This document shows positions 33,340-41,504 of a stretch of 42,057 nucleotides of DNA, piece by piece (positions within the stretch are counted from its first letter, which is position 1; the number at the start of each line of letters is the position of its first letter). This DNA is from Microvirga sp. Lineage in GTDB: Bacteria > Pseudomonadota > Alphaproteobacteria > Rhizobiales > Beijerinckiaceae. The position numbers and the translations under genes are program-made. A model generated the notes under the pieces. That model made no database searches. It saw nothing but the letters and a program-made list of their open reading frames with translations, and was not told the origin of the DNA. Where the stretch lies: NCBI GenBank assembly GCA_022241475.1, contig JAKOMT010000009.1, positions 50,552 to 92,608 on the forward strand. The letters are read 5' to 3'.

Positions 33340-34561
33340 TCAGCGCAGCCGCATGATGTAATCCCCGGAGAGCTCGGATAGCCGGTTGACCCCGATCAGC
33401 GCCATGTTGGCGCGGATCTCCCGGGCCAGAATATCGATGGCGTGCCGCACCCCCTCGCGCCCGCCCAGAGCGGCCGCATAGACGAAGGGGCGGCCGACGA
33501 AGACGAAATCCGCGCCGAGCGCCATGGCCTTCATCACGTCCGTTCCACGGCGGACGCCGCTGTCCATCATCAGCGGGAGGTCGCCCGCCGCCGCCCGGCA
33601 GCGTTCGAGGATCCGCAGCGGCGACACCACGCCGTCGAGCTGTCGGCCGCCATGATTGGAGAGGATGACGCCATCCGCGCCCCTGTCGCGGGCAAATCGT
33701 CACGTCATCGGGGCACGTGATCCCCTTCAGGACGAGCGAGCCCCGCCACTGCCGGCGAATGGCGTCGAAATGCGACCAGTCGAGATGGTCGCGCTGACTG
33801 AAATCCCGCTCGACGTTCCGGGAAATGATGGGCGCGCCCCGGGTTGCGAAGGAGTTCTCGAAATGCGGGACGCCGTGCTTCAGGCAGGTGCGCAGCAGCG
33901 TTCCCACCGTCCAGCGCGGATGGGTGAGGCCGTCCCAAGCCAGCCGGAGATTGGGCTTCAGCGGCGTCGTAAACCCAGCCCGCGTGTTGTTCTCGCGGTT
34001 GGCCCGGGTCGGCGTGTCGACGGTCAGAACCAGCGTGCGCACGCCCGAGCGGGCGACGCGGTCGATCAGCGCCTCGATGCGGACGGGATCCCCCGGAAGG
34101 TAGGCCTGGAACCACACTTCCGGATTCTCGGCGTAGATGTCCTCGAGCCTGATCAGGCTCGAGCCGCTGACGATCATCGGGACGTTTGCGTCGCGGGCCG
34201 CCCCGGCGAGCGACATGTCGCCCCGATAGGCGACCAACGCGGACATTCCCATCGGCGCCACGCCGAACGGAGCCGCATACTCACGCCCGAACAGCGTCGT
34301 CCGCATCGTGCGCTGCGACGTGTCGCGCAGGCTTCTGGCCACGAAGCCGTAATCGGCGAACGCCGCCCTGTTGTCCCGAAGCGACGTGTTCGTCTCCACG
34401 CCGCCCGAGACATACGCGAAGATCGGACGTGGCAGGTGGCTGCGGGCCATCGGCTCCAGATCGTCCAGCGCCAGCACCCGGCGCATCCCGGGCGGGGGCG
34501 CTGGACTGCGGGGCGCAGGGTCCGCGGCGTGCGGACGGTCCTGCGGTTGCGTCGGGCGCAT
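33340..34561 (-). pseudogene. FMN-dependent alpha-hydroxy-acid oxidase/dehydrogenase, frameshifted
   Basis: The N-terminal part, from ATG 34561 with AGGGAG upstream, encodes a normal alpha-hydroxy-acid oxidase family sequence (PIFAYVSGGVETNTSLRDN, PFGVAPMGMSAL, MIVSGSSLIRLEDI, LVLTVDTPTRANRENNT, SLVLKGITCPDDV). At 33697-33700 there is one extra base. After removing it, the next frame continues RFARDRGADGVILSNHGGRQ and runs to 33340 with the FMN-binding LPLMMDSGVRRGTDVMKAM and ends RLSELSGDYIMRLR. The full span is 1222 nt, one more than 407 codons. The catalytic His (SNHGG) lies beyond the shift, so the truncated product would be inactive. It may be a true pseudogene or a sequencing error. Confidence 0.85.
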
Positions 34562-34619
34562 CGGGTCGGCTCCCTGTGCGGACCGAGCTGCGCGCGCGGC
34601 CATGGCGGTCTTCGCGGGG

Positions 34620-35807
34620 TCAGATGATGTTGCGCTCACGAAGCCCCACGATGTCGCCTTCGCCGTAGCCGAGCTCTTGCATGATTTCGTCGGTATGTTG
34701 CCCGAGCAATGGCGGCGGGCAGCGGATTTCCTTCTCAATTCCGTGAATGTTGTAGGGTTGCGCCACCATGTCGAGATCGCCCTGGGTCGGATGCACGGTC
34801 TGCATCGTCATGCCGACATGCTGGACCTGCTTGTCCGCGAACACCTTGTCGATCGTATTGATCGGGCCGCAGGGAACGCCGGCTTCGCTGAAGATGTCGA
34901 ACCAGTGCTGGCTGGTTTCGCGCTTGGTGATCTCGGAAATCTCCTCGTTGAGCGCATCGCGATTCGCCAGCCGGTCGGCTCCCGTCCTGTAGCGGGGATC
35001 GTCGAGGAAGCGCTCGACGTTGGCCGCCTTGCAGAAGCGCTCCCACAGGCGATCGCCCGCGGCCGCGATCAGGATCTGGCCGTCCGCCGACGGAAACAGG
35101 CCCGTCGGAATGCTGGTGGGATGGTTGTTGCCCTCCTGCTTGGCGACTTCGCCGGCCATCAGCCAGCGGGCCGCCTGGAAGTCGAGCATCCCGATCATCG
35201 ATTCGAGCAGGGAGGTGTGCACCCACGCCCCCTTGCCGGTGACCTCGCGCTGCAGCAGCGCCGCCATCACGCCCTGAGCGAGAAATCCGCCGGCGGCGAG
35301 ATCGATGACGGGTATCCCCGCGCGGACGGGCCCCTGCCCCGGCAGCCCGGTCACCGACATCAGGCCGGCCATGCCCTGCACGATCTGATCGACGCCCGCG
35401 CGGTCCTTGTAGGGGCCGGTCTGGCCGAACCCGGAAATGCTGGCCAGGATGATGCGAGGATTGACCTTGCTGATGGTGTCATAATCGAAGCCGAGCCTGT
35501 GCTTCACGTTGGCCCGCATGTTTTCGATGATGACGTCCGACTTCTCGACCAAACGATAGAAGACCTCGCGACCTTCCGCTTCCTTCAGGTTCAGCGTGAA
35601 CGACCGCTTGTTGCGGTGGAGATTGAGCCGGTCGGGACCCTCGCGCTTGCCGGTGTAATCCTCGGGATTGCCGACGGAGCGCGGCGGCTCGACGCGAATG
35701 ACGTCGGCGCCCCAGTCGGCGAGATGGCGGGCGGCCGTCGGCCCCGCGCGAGCGAGCGTCAATTCCAGCACCCGGAAGCGCGACAGCGGCAACGTCTTGT
35801 CACCCAT
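34620..35807 (-). CDS. CaiB/BaiF family CoA-transferase (type III)
   Basis: A 395-residue enzyme that moves CoA between carboxylic acids through an Asp-CoA intermediate. It begins MGDKTLPLSRFRVLELTLAR, then HLADWGADVIRVEPP, the NKRSFTLNLK segment and the catalytic Asp, D169, in AGIPVIDLAAGG, the same number as in formyl-CoA transferase. The C-terminal domain carries FSEAGVPCGPINTIDKVFAD. The start at 35807 has GGAGAAGGG upstream; the upstream in-frame extension to 35846 is unlikely. It probably activates the acid imported by the TTT transporter. It lies 103 bp downstream of the crotonase gene. Confidence 0.92.
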   Translation of the reverse strand: MGDKTLPLSRFRVLELTLARAGPTAARHLADWGADVIRVEPPRSVGNPEDYTGKREGPDRLNLHRNKRSFTLNLKEAEGREVFYRLVEKSDVIIENMRANVKHRLGFDYDTISKVNPRIILASISGFGQTGPYKDRAGVDQIVQGMAGLMSVTGLPGQGPVRAGIPVIDLAAGGFLAQGVMAALLQREVTGKGAWVHTSLLESMIGMLDFQAARWLMAGEVAKQEGNNHPTSIPTGLFPSADGQILIAAAGDRLWERFCKAANVERFLDDPRYRTGADRLANRDALNEEISEITKRETSQHWFDIFSEAGVPCGPINTIDKVFADKQVQHVGMTMQTVHPTQGDLDMVAQPYNIHGIEKEIRCPPPLLGQHTDEIMQELGYGEGDIVGLRERNII

Positions 35808-35910
35808 ACCCTTCTCCTCACTTTTCGTGACTTCACTGCGGGACACATGCGCGCCCCGCCGGCGACCGCCGGCCGCCGATTTTCACTGTCCCGTCGGTCG
35901 ACGCCGGCGA

Positions 35911-36705
35911 TCAGTCGCCGGCGAATTCCGGCGTCCGCTTGTCCATGAAGGCCTTGCGTCCCATGGCGTAGTCGTTGCTGTCGAAGCAGGCCCTGAAGCT
36001 CGCCTCGACGCGGTCCATGTCGCGCCGCTCGGCGTCCAGCAGAACCTGATCGATGGTGATCTTCGCCGAGCGGATGGTCAGCGGGGCGTTCCGGACGATC
36101 GTCTCGGCCATGTCGCGGACGGTGGCTTCGAGGTCGGCCGACGGCACGACCCGGTTGACGAGGCCGATGCGAAGCGCCTCCTCGGCGTTGAAGCGCCGCG
36201 CCGTGAACATGATCTCCTTGGCGTAGGCCGGTCCGACGAGATCCACGAGCTTCCGCAGGCTCTCGAAGGCGTATGCCAGTCCCAGCCGCGCGGCGGGGAT
36301 TCCGAACTGCGAATCCTCCGACGCGATGCGGATGTCGGCGCTCGTCGCCACCCCCAGACCGCCGCCGATGCAGAAGCCCTGGATCATGGCGATCAACGGC
36401 TTGTCGAGCGTCACCATGCGCTTCTTGGCGCCGTCGGAGATGCTGGCGTAGATCGCAGCCTGCTCCGCGTCCTTGCGCTGATCCTCGAATTGCGAGATGT
36501 CCGCGCCGGAGACGAACGCCTTGCCGCCGGCGCCCTTCATGACCACGACGCGCACGTCGGGATCGTCGTTGAAATCCTTCAGCGTTTCGCCGGTCGCCTG
36601 CCACATCTCGAGGCTCATCGCATTGCGACGCTCGGGATTGTTGAAGGTCAACCAGCCGACGCCGTCCTGCTTATCGGCGATGATCTTTTCGGTCGACGAT
36701 GTCAT
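35911..36705 (-). CDS. Crotonase-family protein (enoyl-CoA hydratase/isomerase-like)
   Basis: A 264-residue protein. The oxyanion-hole segments are GGKAFVSGADISQF (61-74) and IQGFCIGGGLGVATSADIRI (108-127). At 134-142, where hydratases have FGxPE, it reads FGIPAARLG, so the catalytic Glu equivalent to Glu144 of rat enoyl-CoA hydratase is Ala. The RFNAEEALRIGLVNRVV segment is kept. It may therefore act as an isomerase, decarboxylase, hydrolase or thioester lyase and not a classical hydratase. AAGGA supports the ATG at 36705. It lies between the TTT transporter and the CoA-transferase genes, so it likely acts on the CoA ester of the imported acid. Confidence 0.88.
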   Translation of the reverse strand: MTSSTEKIIADKQDGVGWLTFNNPERRNAMSLEMWQATGETLKDFNDDPDVRVVVMKGAGGKAFVSGADISQFEDQRKDAEQAAIYASISDGAKKRMVTLDKPLIAMIQGFCIGGGLGVATSADIRIASEDSQFGIPAARLGLAYAFESLRKLVDLVGPAYAKEIMFTARRFNAEEALRIGLVNRVVPSADLEATVRDMAETIVRNAPLTIRSAKITIDQVLLDAERRDMDRVEASFRACFDSNDYAMGRKAFMDKRTPEFAGD

Positions 36706-36733
36706 GTCGCGCGTGTCCTTCGTTGAGAGCGCG

Positions 36734-38251
36734 TCAGCGCCCGGTGATGTCGTCCGCGACGGGTCGGCTGCGACGGTCGCGGCGGCTGTTGATGAAGTTG
36801 AAGATCGGTCCGGAGAAAATCCCCAGGACTGCAAAGACGAAGAAGAAGAGCACGATCGGCCGGACGAAGAACAGCGTCCAGTCCTGCTGGAAGATGAGCA
36901 TCGACTGCTTCAGCGACGTCTCCATCATGCCGCCCAGGATCAGTCCCATGGCCAGCGGAACCACGGAGAACCCGAAACGACGCATGTAGTAGCCCAAGAT
37001 ACCGAAGCCGAGCATGACCCAGACGTCGAGCATGCTCTGATCCAGCGAGTACGACCCGATCACGGCGAGCACGAAAACCGACGGCCAGAGCAGCGCGTTC
37101 GGCACAAGGGTCAGCAAGGCGAACAGTTTCGCGCCGAGCAGGCCGAGGAACAGCCACAGGATGTTGGCGGTCAGAAGGATCGCGAAGATCGCGAAGATGA
37201 AGTCCGGCTGTTCCTCGAACAAATAAGGCCCTGGGCGCACGCCCTGCGCGGTCAGGCCGACGAGGATGACGGCGGTGACGGCGCTGCCCGGGATGCCGAG
37301 CGCGAGCGTTGGGATCAGCGCTCCGCCGACTGCCGAGTTGTTGGCGGCTTCGGCGGCGGCCAATCCTTCGATCGATCCCTTGCCGAACTCCTCCTTGTTC
37401 TTCGACCAGCGCTTCTGCTCGTTGTAGGCGATCATGGACGCGACGGTCCCGCCCTCCGCCGGCAGAATCCCGACGAACGTGCCGATTGCGGACCCGGACA
37501 CGATCGCCTTCCAGGTCCGCTTGTAGTCGTTGAGGCTCGGCAGCTTCATGGCTTTCATCGCCACGCGCTCGAACACCACGTTGATCGTGTGGGTCTGCGT
37601 CAGCAATTCGGTGATGGCGAACAATCCGATCAGGATCGGAACGACCTTGAAGCCTTCGGTGATCTCCATGTAGCCGAAGGTGAAGCGCTCAGCGCCGGTC
37701 ACGAAGTCGATGCCGACGGTGCCGAGCAAGACGCCGAACGCGGCGCTGATGAGATTCTTCGCCGAGCCGTTCCCGCTGATCGAGGCGACCATCGAGAGGC
37801 CGAAGAGCATCAGGGCGAAGTATTCGGGCGGGCCGAACTGATAGGCGACGTTCGCCAGCGCCGGAGCCGCGATGATGAAGGCGAACACGCTGAAGATCCC
37901 CGCGAGCGTGCCCGCGACCGTCGAAATTCCCAGCGCCCTCCCCGCCTCGCCCTTCTTGGCCAGCGGATAGCCTTCGATACACGTGATCATCGCCGAGGAC
38001 GAGCCGGGCACGTTGACGAGAATGGCTGAAATAGCGCCCGCGAACGCGTTCGAGCTATAGATCGAGAGCAGCAGCGACAGGGCCGGCAGCGGCGGCATCA
38101 CCATGGTGAAGGGCAACAGTAGGGCCGTCGTCATCGTAGCGCCGATGCCGGGCAGGACGCCGATGATCGTGCCGATGACGAGCCCGAGAAGAATCAGCAT
38201 GAAATTGTAGGGTTCGAAGACGATCGATACGCCTGCGAGAAAAGCGTCCAT
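36734..38251 (-). CDS. tctA: Tripartite tricarboxylate transporter large permease, TctA family
   Basis: A 505-residue inner-membrane protein with about 11-12 spans. Family motifs are seen at the N-terminus, LVIGTIIGVLPGIGATMTTA, and in the middle, the second GILPAEGGTVASMIAYNEQK repeat followed by EGLAAAEAANNSAVGGALIP and LALGIPGSAVTAV. The two glycine-rich repeats are the usual TctA inverted halves. It couples solute uptake to an ion gradient with TctB and the periplasmic TctC-type protein. The gene follows tctB by 12 bp. Confidence 0.93.
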   Translation of the reverse strand: MDAFLAGVSIVFEPYNFMLILLGLVIGTIIGVLPGIGATMTTALLLPFTMVMPPLPALSLLLSIYSSNAFAGAISAILVNVPGSSSAMITCIEGYPLAKKGEAGRALGISTVAGTLAGIFSVFAFIIAAPALANVAYQFGPPEYFALMLFGLSMVASISGNGSAKNLISAAFGVLLGTVGIDFVTGAERFTFGYMEITEGFKVVPILIGLFAITELLTQTHTINVVFERVAMKAMKLPSLNDYKRTWKAIVSGSAIGTFVGILPAEGGTVASMIAYNEQKRWSKNKEEFGKGSIEGLAAAEAANNSAVGGALIPTLALGIPGSAVTAVILVGLTAQGVRPGPYLFEEQPDFIFAIFAILLTANILWLFLGLLGAKLFALLTLVPNALLWPSVFVLAVIGSYSLDQSMLDVWVMLGFGILGYYMRRFGFSVVPLAMGLILGGMMETSLKQSMLIFQQDWTLFFVRPIVLFFFVFAVLGIFSGPIFNFINSRRDRRSRPVADDITGR

Positions 38252-38263
38252 TATCGCGTCTCC

Positions 38264-38782
38264 TCAGGACAGCAGGCCAGTCAAGGCGCCCTGCGGAAAG
38301 CGCACTCGAAGGAACGTTGAAAACAACAGATACATGACGAGGTTCAGCGCAACGGCGAAGAGTACGGCCTTCACCCAGCGGCGCATGCCCCACAACGGCA
38401 CGCAAAGCGCCACGAATACGATCATGGCGAAGAAGAAATCGAACCAGGTCGCCACGATCAGAGCCGCCAGCATGGCCGCCATCGTCTGGTAGGCCAGACC
38501 GGGAACGGTCTCCGGAACCTCGAGAGGGTCCTTCCGGCTTTCAAACAACATCAAAAGGGTCAGCAACAGCGCGACGACGATCACGCCCTGTGGAAAGCTG
38601 GCGGGCTGGATGCCCTGCGCCAGCCCCGCAGGGACGTGTTCGATCCACGTCGAAAAGTAGTAGGCGAGCGCGCAAACGAAGATAATTAGAGCTGCGAGCG
38701 TATAGTCATTGTAGATCCGCGACGCAGGTGTGGCGTCGAGCGAAGGACGAGCCTCCCGCTCCACTGGGGATTCCAATGTCAT
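38264..38782 (-). CDS. tctB: Tripartite tricarboxylate transporter small permease, TctB family
   Basis: A 172-residue inner-membrane protein with four spans: YTLAALIIFVCALAYYFSTW, FPQGVIVVALLLTLLMLF, MAAMLAALIVATWFDFFFAM and VKAVLFAVALNLVMYLLF. The loop with LEVPETVPGLAYQ and the GMRRW motif fit the poorly conserved TctB family. A 69-bp gap separates it from the binding protein gene. It is the small membrane partner of TctA. Confidence 0.85.
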   Translation of the reverse strand: MTLESPVEREARPSLDATPASRIYNDYTLAALIIFVCALAYYFSTWIEHVPAGLAQGIQPASFPQGVIVVALLLTLLMLFESRKDPLEVPETVPGLAYQTMAAMLAALIVATWFDFFFAMIVFVALCVPLWGMRRWVKAVLFAVALNLVMYLLFSTFLRVRFPQGALTGLLS

Positions 38783-38851
38783 GGCATTCGACCTTTGATG
38801 ATCCGATCCTGCGCCGCGCCGGGCGGCTGCGTATGGGCCGCAGGGGCGGCC

Positions 38852-39844
38852 CTACATCAGACCGAGTTCGGTCAAGGCGATCTTGGCCTCGTCGTGCTCG
38901 CGGCGCATCGACCGCTCGAATTCTTCGCCGGAGGCGACGCTGTCCAGCGGCTGGCCCGAATTCGTAAGATAGCTCTGAAACGGCTCGGATTTCATGGCCG
39001 TCATGAACCCGTCGCGCAACGTCGCGAGCACGGGCTCGGGCGTCGACTTCAGCACCGCGAAGCCGCGAAGCGTGGGACGCACGAGATCGATCCCGAGTTC
39101 GCGGGCCGTCGGCACGTCCGGAAGTTCCGGCGTGCGGGCTTCACCAAAGTTGATCAGGGGGCGAACGGCGCCGGAGCGGATCTGCGCCTCGGCCTCGCTG
39201 ACGCCGACCATGCCGGAATCGAGGTTGCCGCCGACAATGTTGATGGTGACTTCGCCGCCGCTGGCGATCGGAACCGCCTGCATCGGAGACATGCCGGCCG
39301 CGCGCGCCAGCAGGAAGGTGGTGATGTGATCGCCGCCGCCGATGGATACGAGGCCGACGCTCATGCTCTTCGACTTGCCCGCCTCGATGAAGTCCTGAGC
39401 CGTCTTGTAGGGGCCGTTGGCGCTCACCATCAGATAGATCGGATCGACGGTGCCCCGCCCGACGCCCGCGAGGTCGTCGATGGTCAACGGCGACTTGCCG
39501 CGGGCGATGACGGATAACTGCGAGCTGGTCAGAACGATGACCGTGTGCCCGTCCGCGGGACGACTGCGCGCGTATTCGTGAGAAACGGCGCCCCCGGCGC
39601 CCGTCTTGCGCACGAGCGCCATCTGCCACCCGAGTTCCGAGCGTCCGCCGGCGATCAGAGCATGCGCCGTCAGATCCGTGCCGCCGCCCGCGCCCGCATG
39701 AACGAGGAGCTCGATCGTATTGGACGGAAAGGCCTGCTGTGCGAGCAGCCCGGATGACGTCATCGTCAGCGCCATCGCGCCCAGGCCGCCGGCGAGAACC
39801 TGCCTGCGGCTGAACTTGTCTCCCGTGACTTCATATCCACTCAT
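38852..39844 (-). CDS. tctC: TctC/Bug-family periplasmic solute-binding protein, Tat-type signal
   Basis: A 330-residue binding protein. The signal peptide carries a Tat motif (SRRQVLAGGLGAMALTMTSS). The mature chain has the Bug-family start NTIELLVHAGAGGGTDLTAH, then VRKTGAGGAVSHEYARSRPA and GGDHITTFLLARAAG. GGGAGG lies just upstream of the ATG at 39844; the longer frame to 40051 is not supported. It presents a carboxylate to TctAB. Bug proteins typically bind carboxylated ligands such as tricarboxylates, aromatic acids or amino acids; the ligand here is unknown. Confidence 0.92.
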   Translation of the reverse strand: MSGYEVTGDKFSRRQVLAGGLGAMALTMTSSGLLAQQAFPSNTIELLVHAGAGGGTDLTAHALIAGGRSELGWQMALVRKTGAGGAVSHEYARSRPADGHTVIVLTSSQLSVIARGKSPLTIDDLAGVGRGTVDPIYLMVSANGPYKTAQDFIEAGKSKSMSVGLVSIGGGDHITTFLLARAAGMSPMQAVPIASGGEVTINIVGGNLDSGMVGVSEAEAQIRSGAVRPLINFGEARTPELPDVPTARELGIDLVRPTLRGFAVLKSTPEPVLATLRDGFMTAMKSEPFQSYLTNSGQPLDSVASGEEFERSMRREHDEAKIALTELGLM

Positions 39845-40047
39845 AATATCCCTCCCAGGACCGGCCCATTTACTGGCGCCATTATTTTGATTGCGGCAAG
39901 AACACGACACTCGATCAGCGCTTTGTGACCGCAGCGGCTCCTGATTGCTTATTATTATAAGTTCAGGGTACCCAGAGCCGACCTGCCCAACAATCGCGAT
40001 TAACGGGAGGGTTATGCAGTTTTTCCGCACTATCGCGGCGACGCGCG
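39845..40047. promoter_or_regulatory. Control region of the tct/CoA cluster
   Basis: This 203-bp AT-rich region between the LysR gene and tctC should carry the tct operon promoter. On the minus strand a perfect TATAAT is read at 39959-39954, giving a start near 39947 and a leader of about 100 nt. No good -35 is seen, as expected for an activator-dependent promoter. Confidence 0.5.
39948..39961. promoter_or_regulatory. Inverted repeat overlapping the tct -10 element
   Basis: CTTATTATTATAAG has CTTAT/ATAAG arms and contains the minus-strand TATAAT. It is a plausible LysR-regulator contact site, because the LysR gene is encoded immediately upstream of the operon. Confidence 0.45.
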
Positions 40048-40983
40048 TCAATACGCCAAGGGCGGCACTTCGTTGATGCGGCGCTTGATCAGGGCGGCGA
40101 GATGCGACGAGGCGGGCGACAGCCGCTGGCCACGAACCGTGATGAGCGCCACCTCACGCTCGACGCCCGGATGCGAAATCTTCAGCACGCGGACCGATCG
40201 GCACTGGACGTTGCGCGCCACGCTGCTGGGCAGAATGGCGATGCCGAGGCCCGCCTTCACCATCGCGATCTGCGTCTGGTGCTGGGTGCATTCGTACTTC
40301 GCCGACGTGGTAAAGCCGCACGCCTTCATGCACCCTTCGAAAATCTGACGCGTGACGCTCGTCTTGACGGAAAGCAAGATCGGCAGATCGACGAGATCCG
40401 ACATCACGACCGAGCGCTTTCGCGCGATCGGAAACGAGGCCGGGACCAGGGCGGCGAGCGGATCGATCATCACCGTTTCGAAGTTGAGGTCGCCGCTGCT
40501 GGGAAAAACTGGACCCAAACCGAAATCCACGTCCCCCGCCTGAATAGCCTCGACCATCCGGACATGGGGCAATTCCGCCAAGATTACTTTGATGCCGGCG
40601 TATTCCAGTTCGAACATCTTGAGAAGCGCCGGAAGCTTCGTCCCTGCGATCGTCGGCGAGCAGGCCATGGTGACGCGGCCGCGATGACCGTTGATCTCCT
40701 CGATGACGTTGCGAAAGCCGAGATTGAGTTCGTTTACGCCCTGCCGCGCGCTCTTGAACAGGATCTCGCCATATGGCGTCAGCGACACGTTTCGCGTGGT
40801 GCGGTTGAAGAGCGGCGCCCCGAGTTGCTGCTCCAGCTGCCGGATCTGCGCGCTGACCGCCGATTGTGAGCGCGATATCCTGTCCGCAGCCTCTTTGAAG
40901 CTAAGATGCTCCGCCACGAGAAGAAAAACCTGGAACAGATTGAGATTGACAGAGATTCCCGGCGACAAATTCATCGCAATCAT
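40048..40983 (-). CDS. LysR-family transcriptional regulator of the tct cluster
   Basis: A 311-residue regulator. The helix-turn-helix region is NLFQVFLLVAEHLSFKEAAD with recognition helix ISRSQSAVSAQIRQLEQQLG, and NRTTRNVSLTPYGEILF completes the domain. The effector domain (around 95-300) resembles CysB/CbbR-type folds (GRVTMACSPTIAGTKLPALL; VKAGLGIAILPSSVA). The start may also be the ATG at 40974. It is encoded in the same direction as, and immediately upstream of, the tctCBA genes, and probably regulates them in response to the imported acid or a CoA intermediate. Confidence 0.9.
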   Translation of the reverse strand: MIAMNLSPGISVNLNLFQVFLLVAEHLSFKEAADRISRSQSAVSAQIRQLEQQLGAPLFNRTTRNVSLTPYGEILFKSARQGVNELNLGFRNVIEEINGHRGRVTMACSPTIAGTKLPALLKMFELEYAGIKVILAELPHVRMVEAIQAGDVDFGLGPVFPSSGDLNFETVMIDPLAALVPASFPIARKRSVVMSDLVDLPILLSVKTSVTRQIFEGCMKACGFTTSAKYECTQHQTQIAMVKAGLGIAILPSSVARNVQCRSVRVLKISHPGVEREVALITVRGQRLSPASSHLAALIKRRINEVPPLAY

Positions 40984-41504
40984 CGCTTCCTCCAGAAAGA
41001 ATTATTCTGTTTCAGCAAAGGTAGCACAATCCCTTTCCTGCTCAATTCCGGTCGTCAGGGGCTCAAGCTCTTTCCTGTACGGAGCAGGCTGGAGACGGGC
41101 GACGCCGCGATCGATGAGGCGAATTGAGCCTTGATCGAGAGCCTCCAGACCGGCCAGCTCGCGCATGAGGGTCGAGGCCATACGGACAGAAGCGCTGACC
41201 ATCCCACGCTCGATGATCGACGCGTTCGTACTGCGCCCGTCGGGGCGACGACGAGAGAGACGGCGTCGCACGGCTAAGAGATCGAGCTGATCCGTGAGAT
41301 CGCGCAGATGGCACAGACCACGATCCGCCGGCGACAGTCGATATCGCCGACGCGCGCTTCGCTGTTAATCTGGTCGCCAGCGGCGACCTACCTGCCTCGT
41401 GGTCGATTTTCGCTCTTCTGCGGCATCTGGGTTGACGCAACCCGGCGACCGCCTCCGGAGCGCAGCGAGGCTGTGCAGTGAGCGCTCGTATCCGGAGCAG
41501 GCTT
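40984..41504. other. Gene-poor region, possible gene remnant
   Basis: About 520 bp between the LysR gene and the DeoR-family gene. A plus-strand frame at 41298-41435 reads DRADGTDHDPPATVDIADAR and FAVNLVASGDLPASWSIFAL before a stop, with coding-like composition but no start codon; it may be a fragment of a lost gene. A minus-strand frame (41002-41271, 89 residues) also has no recognisable domain. I see no terminator or mobile element. Confidence 0.35.
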
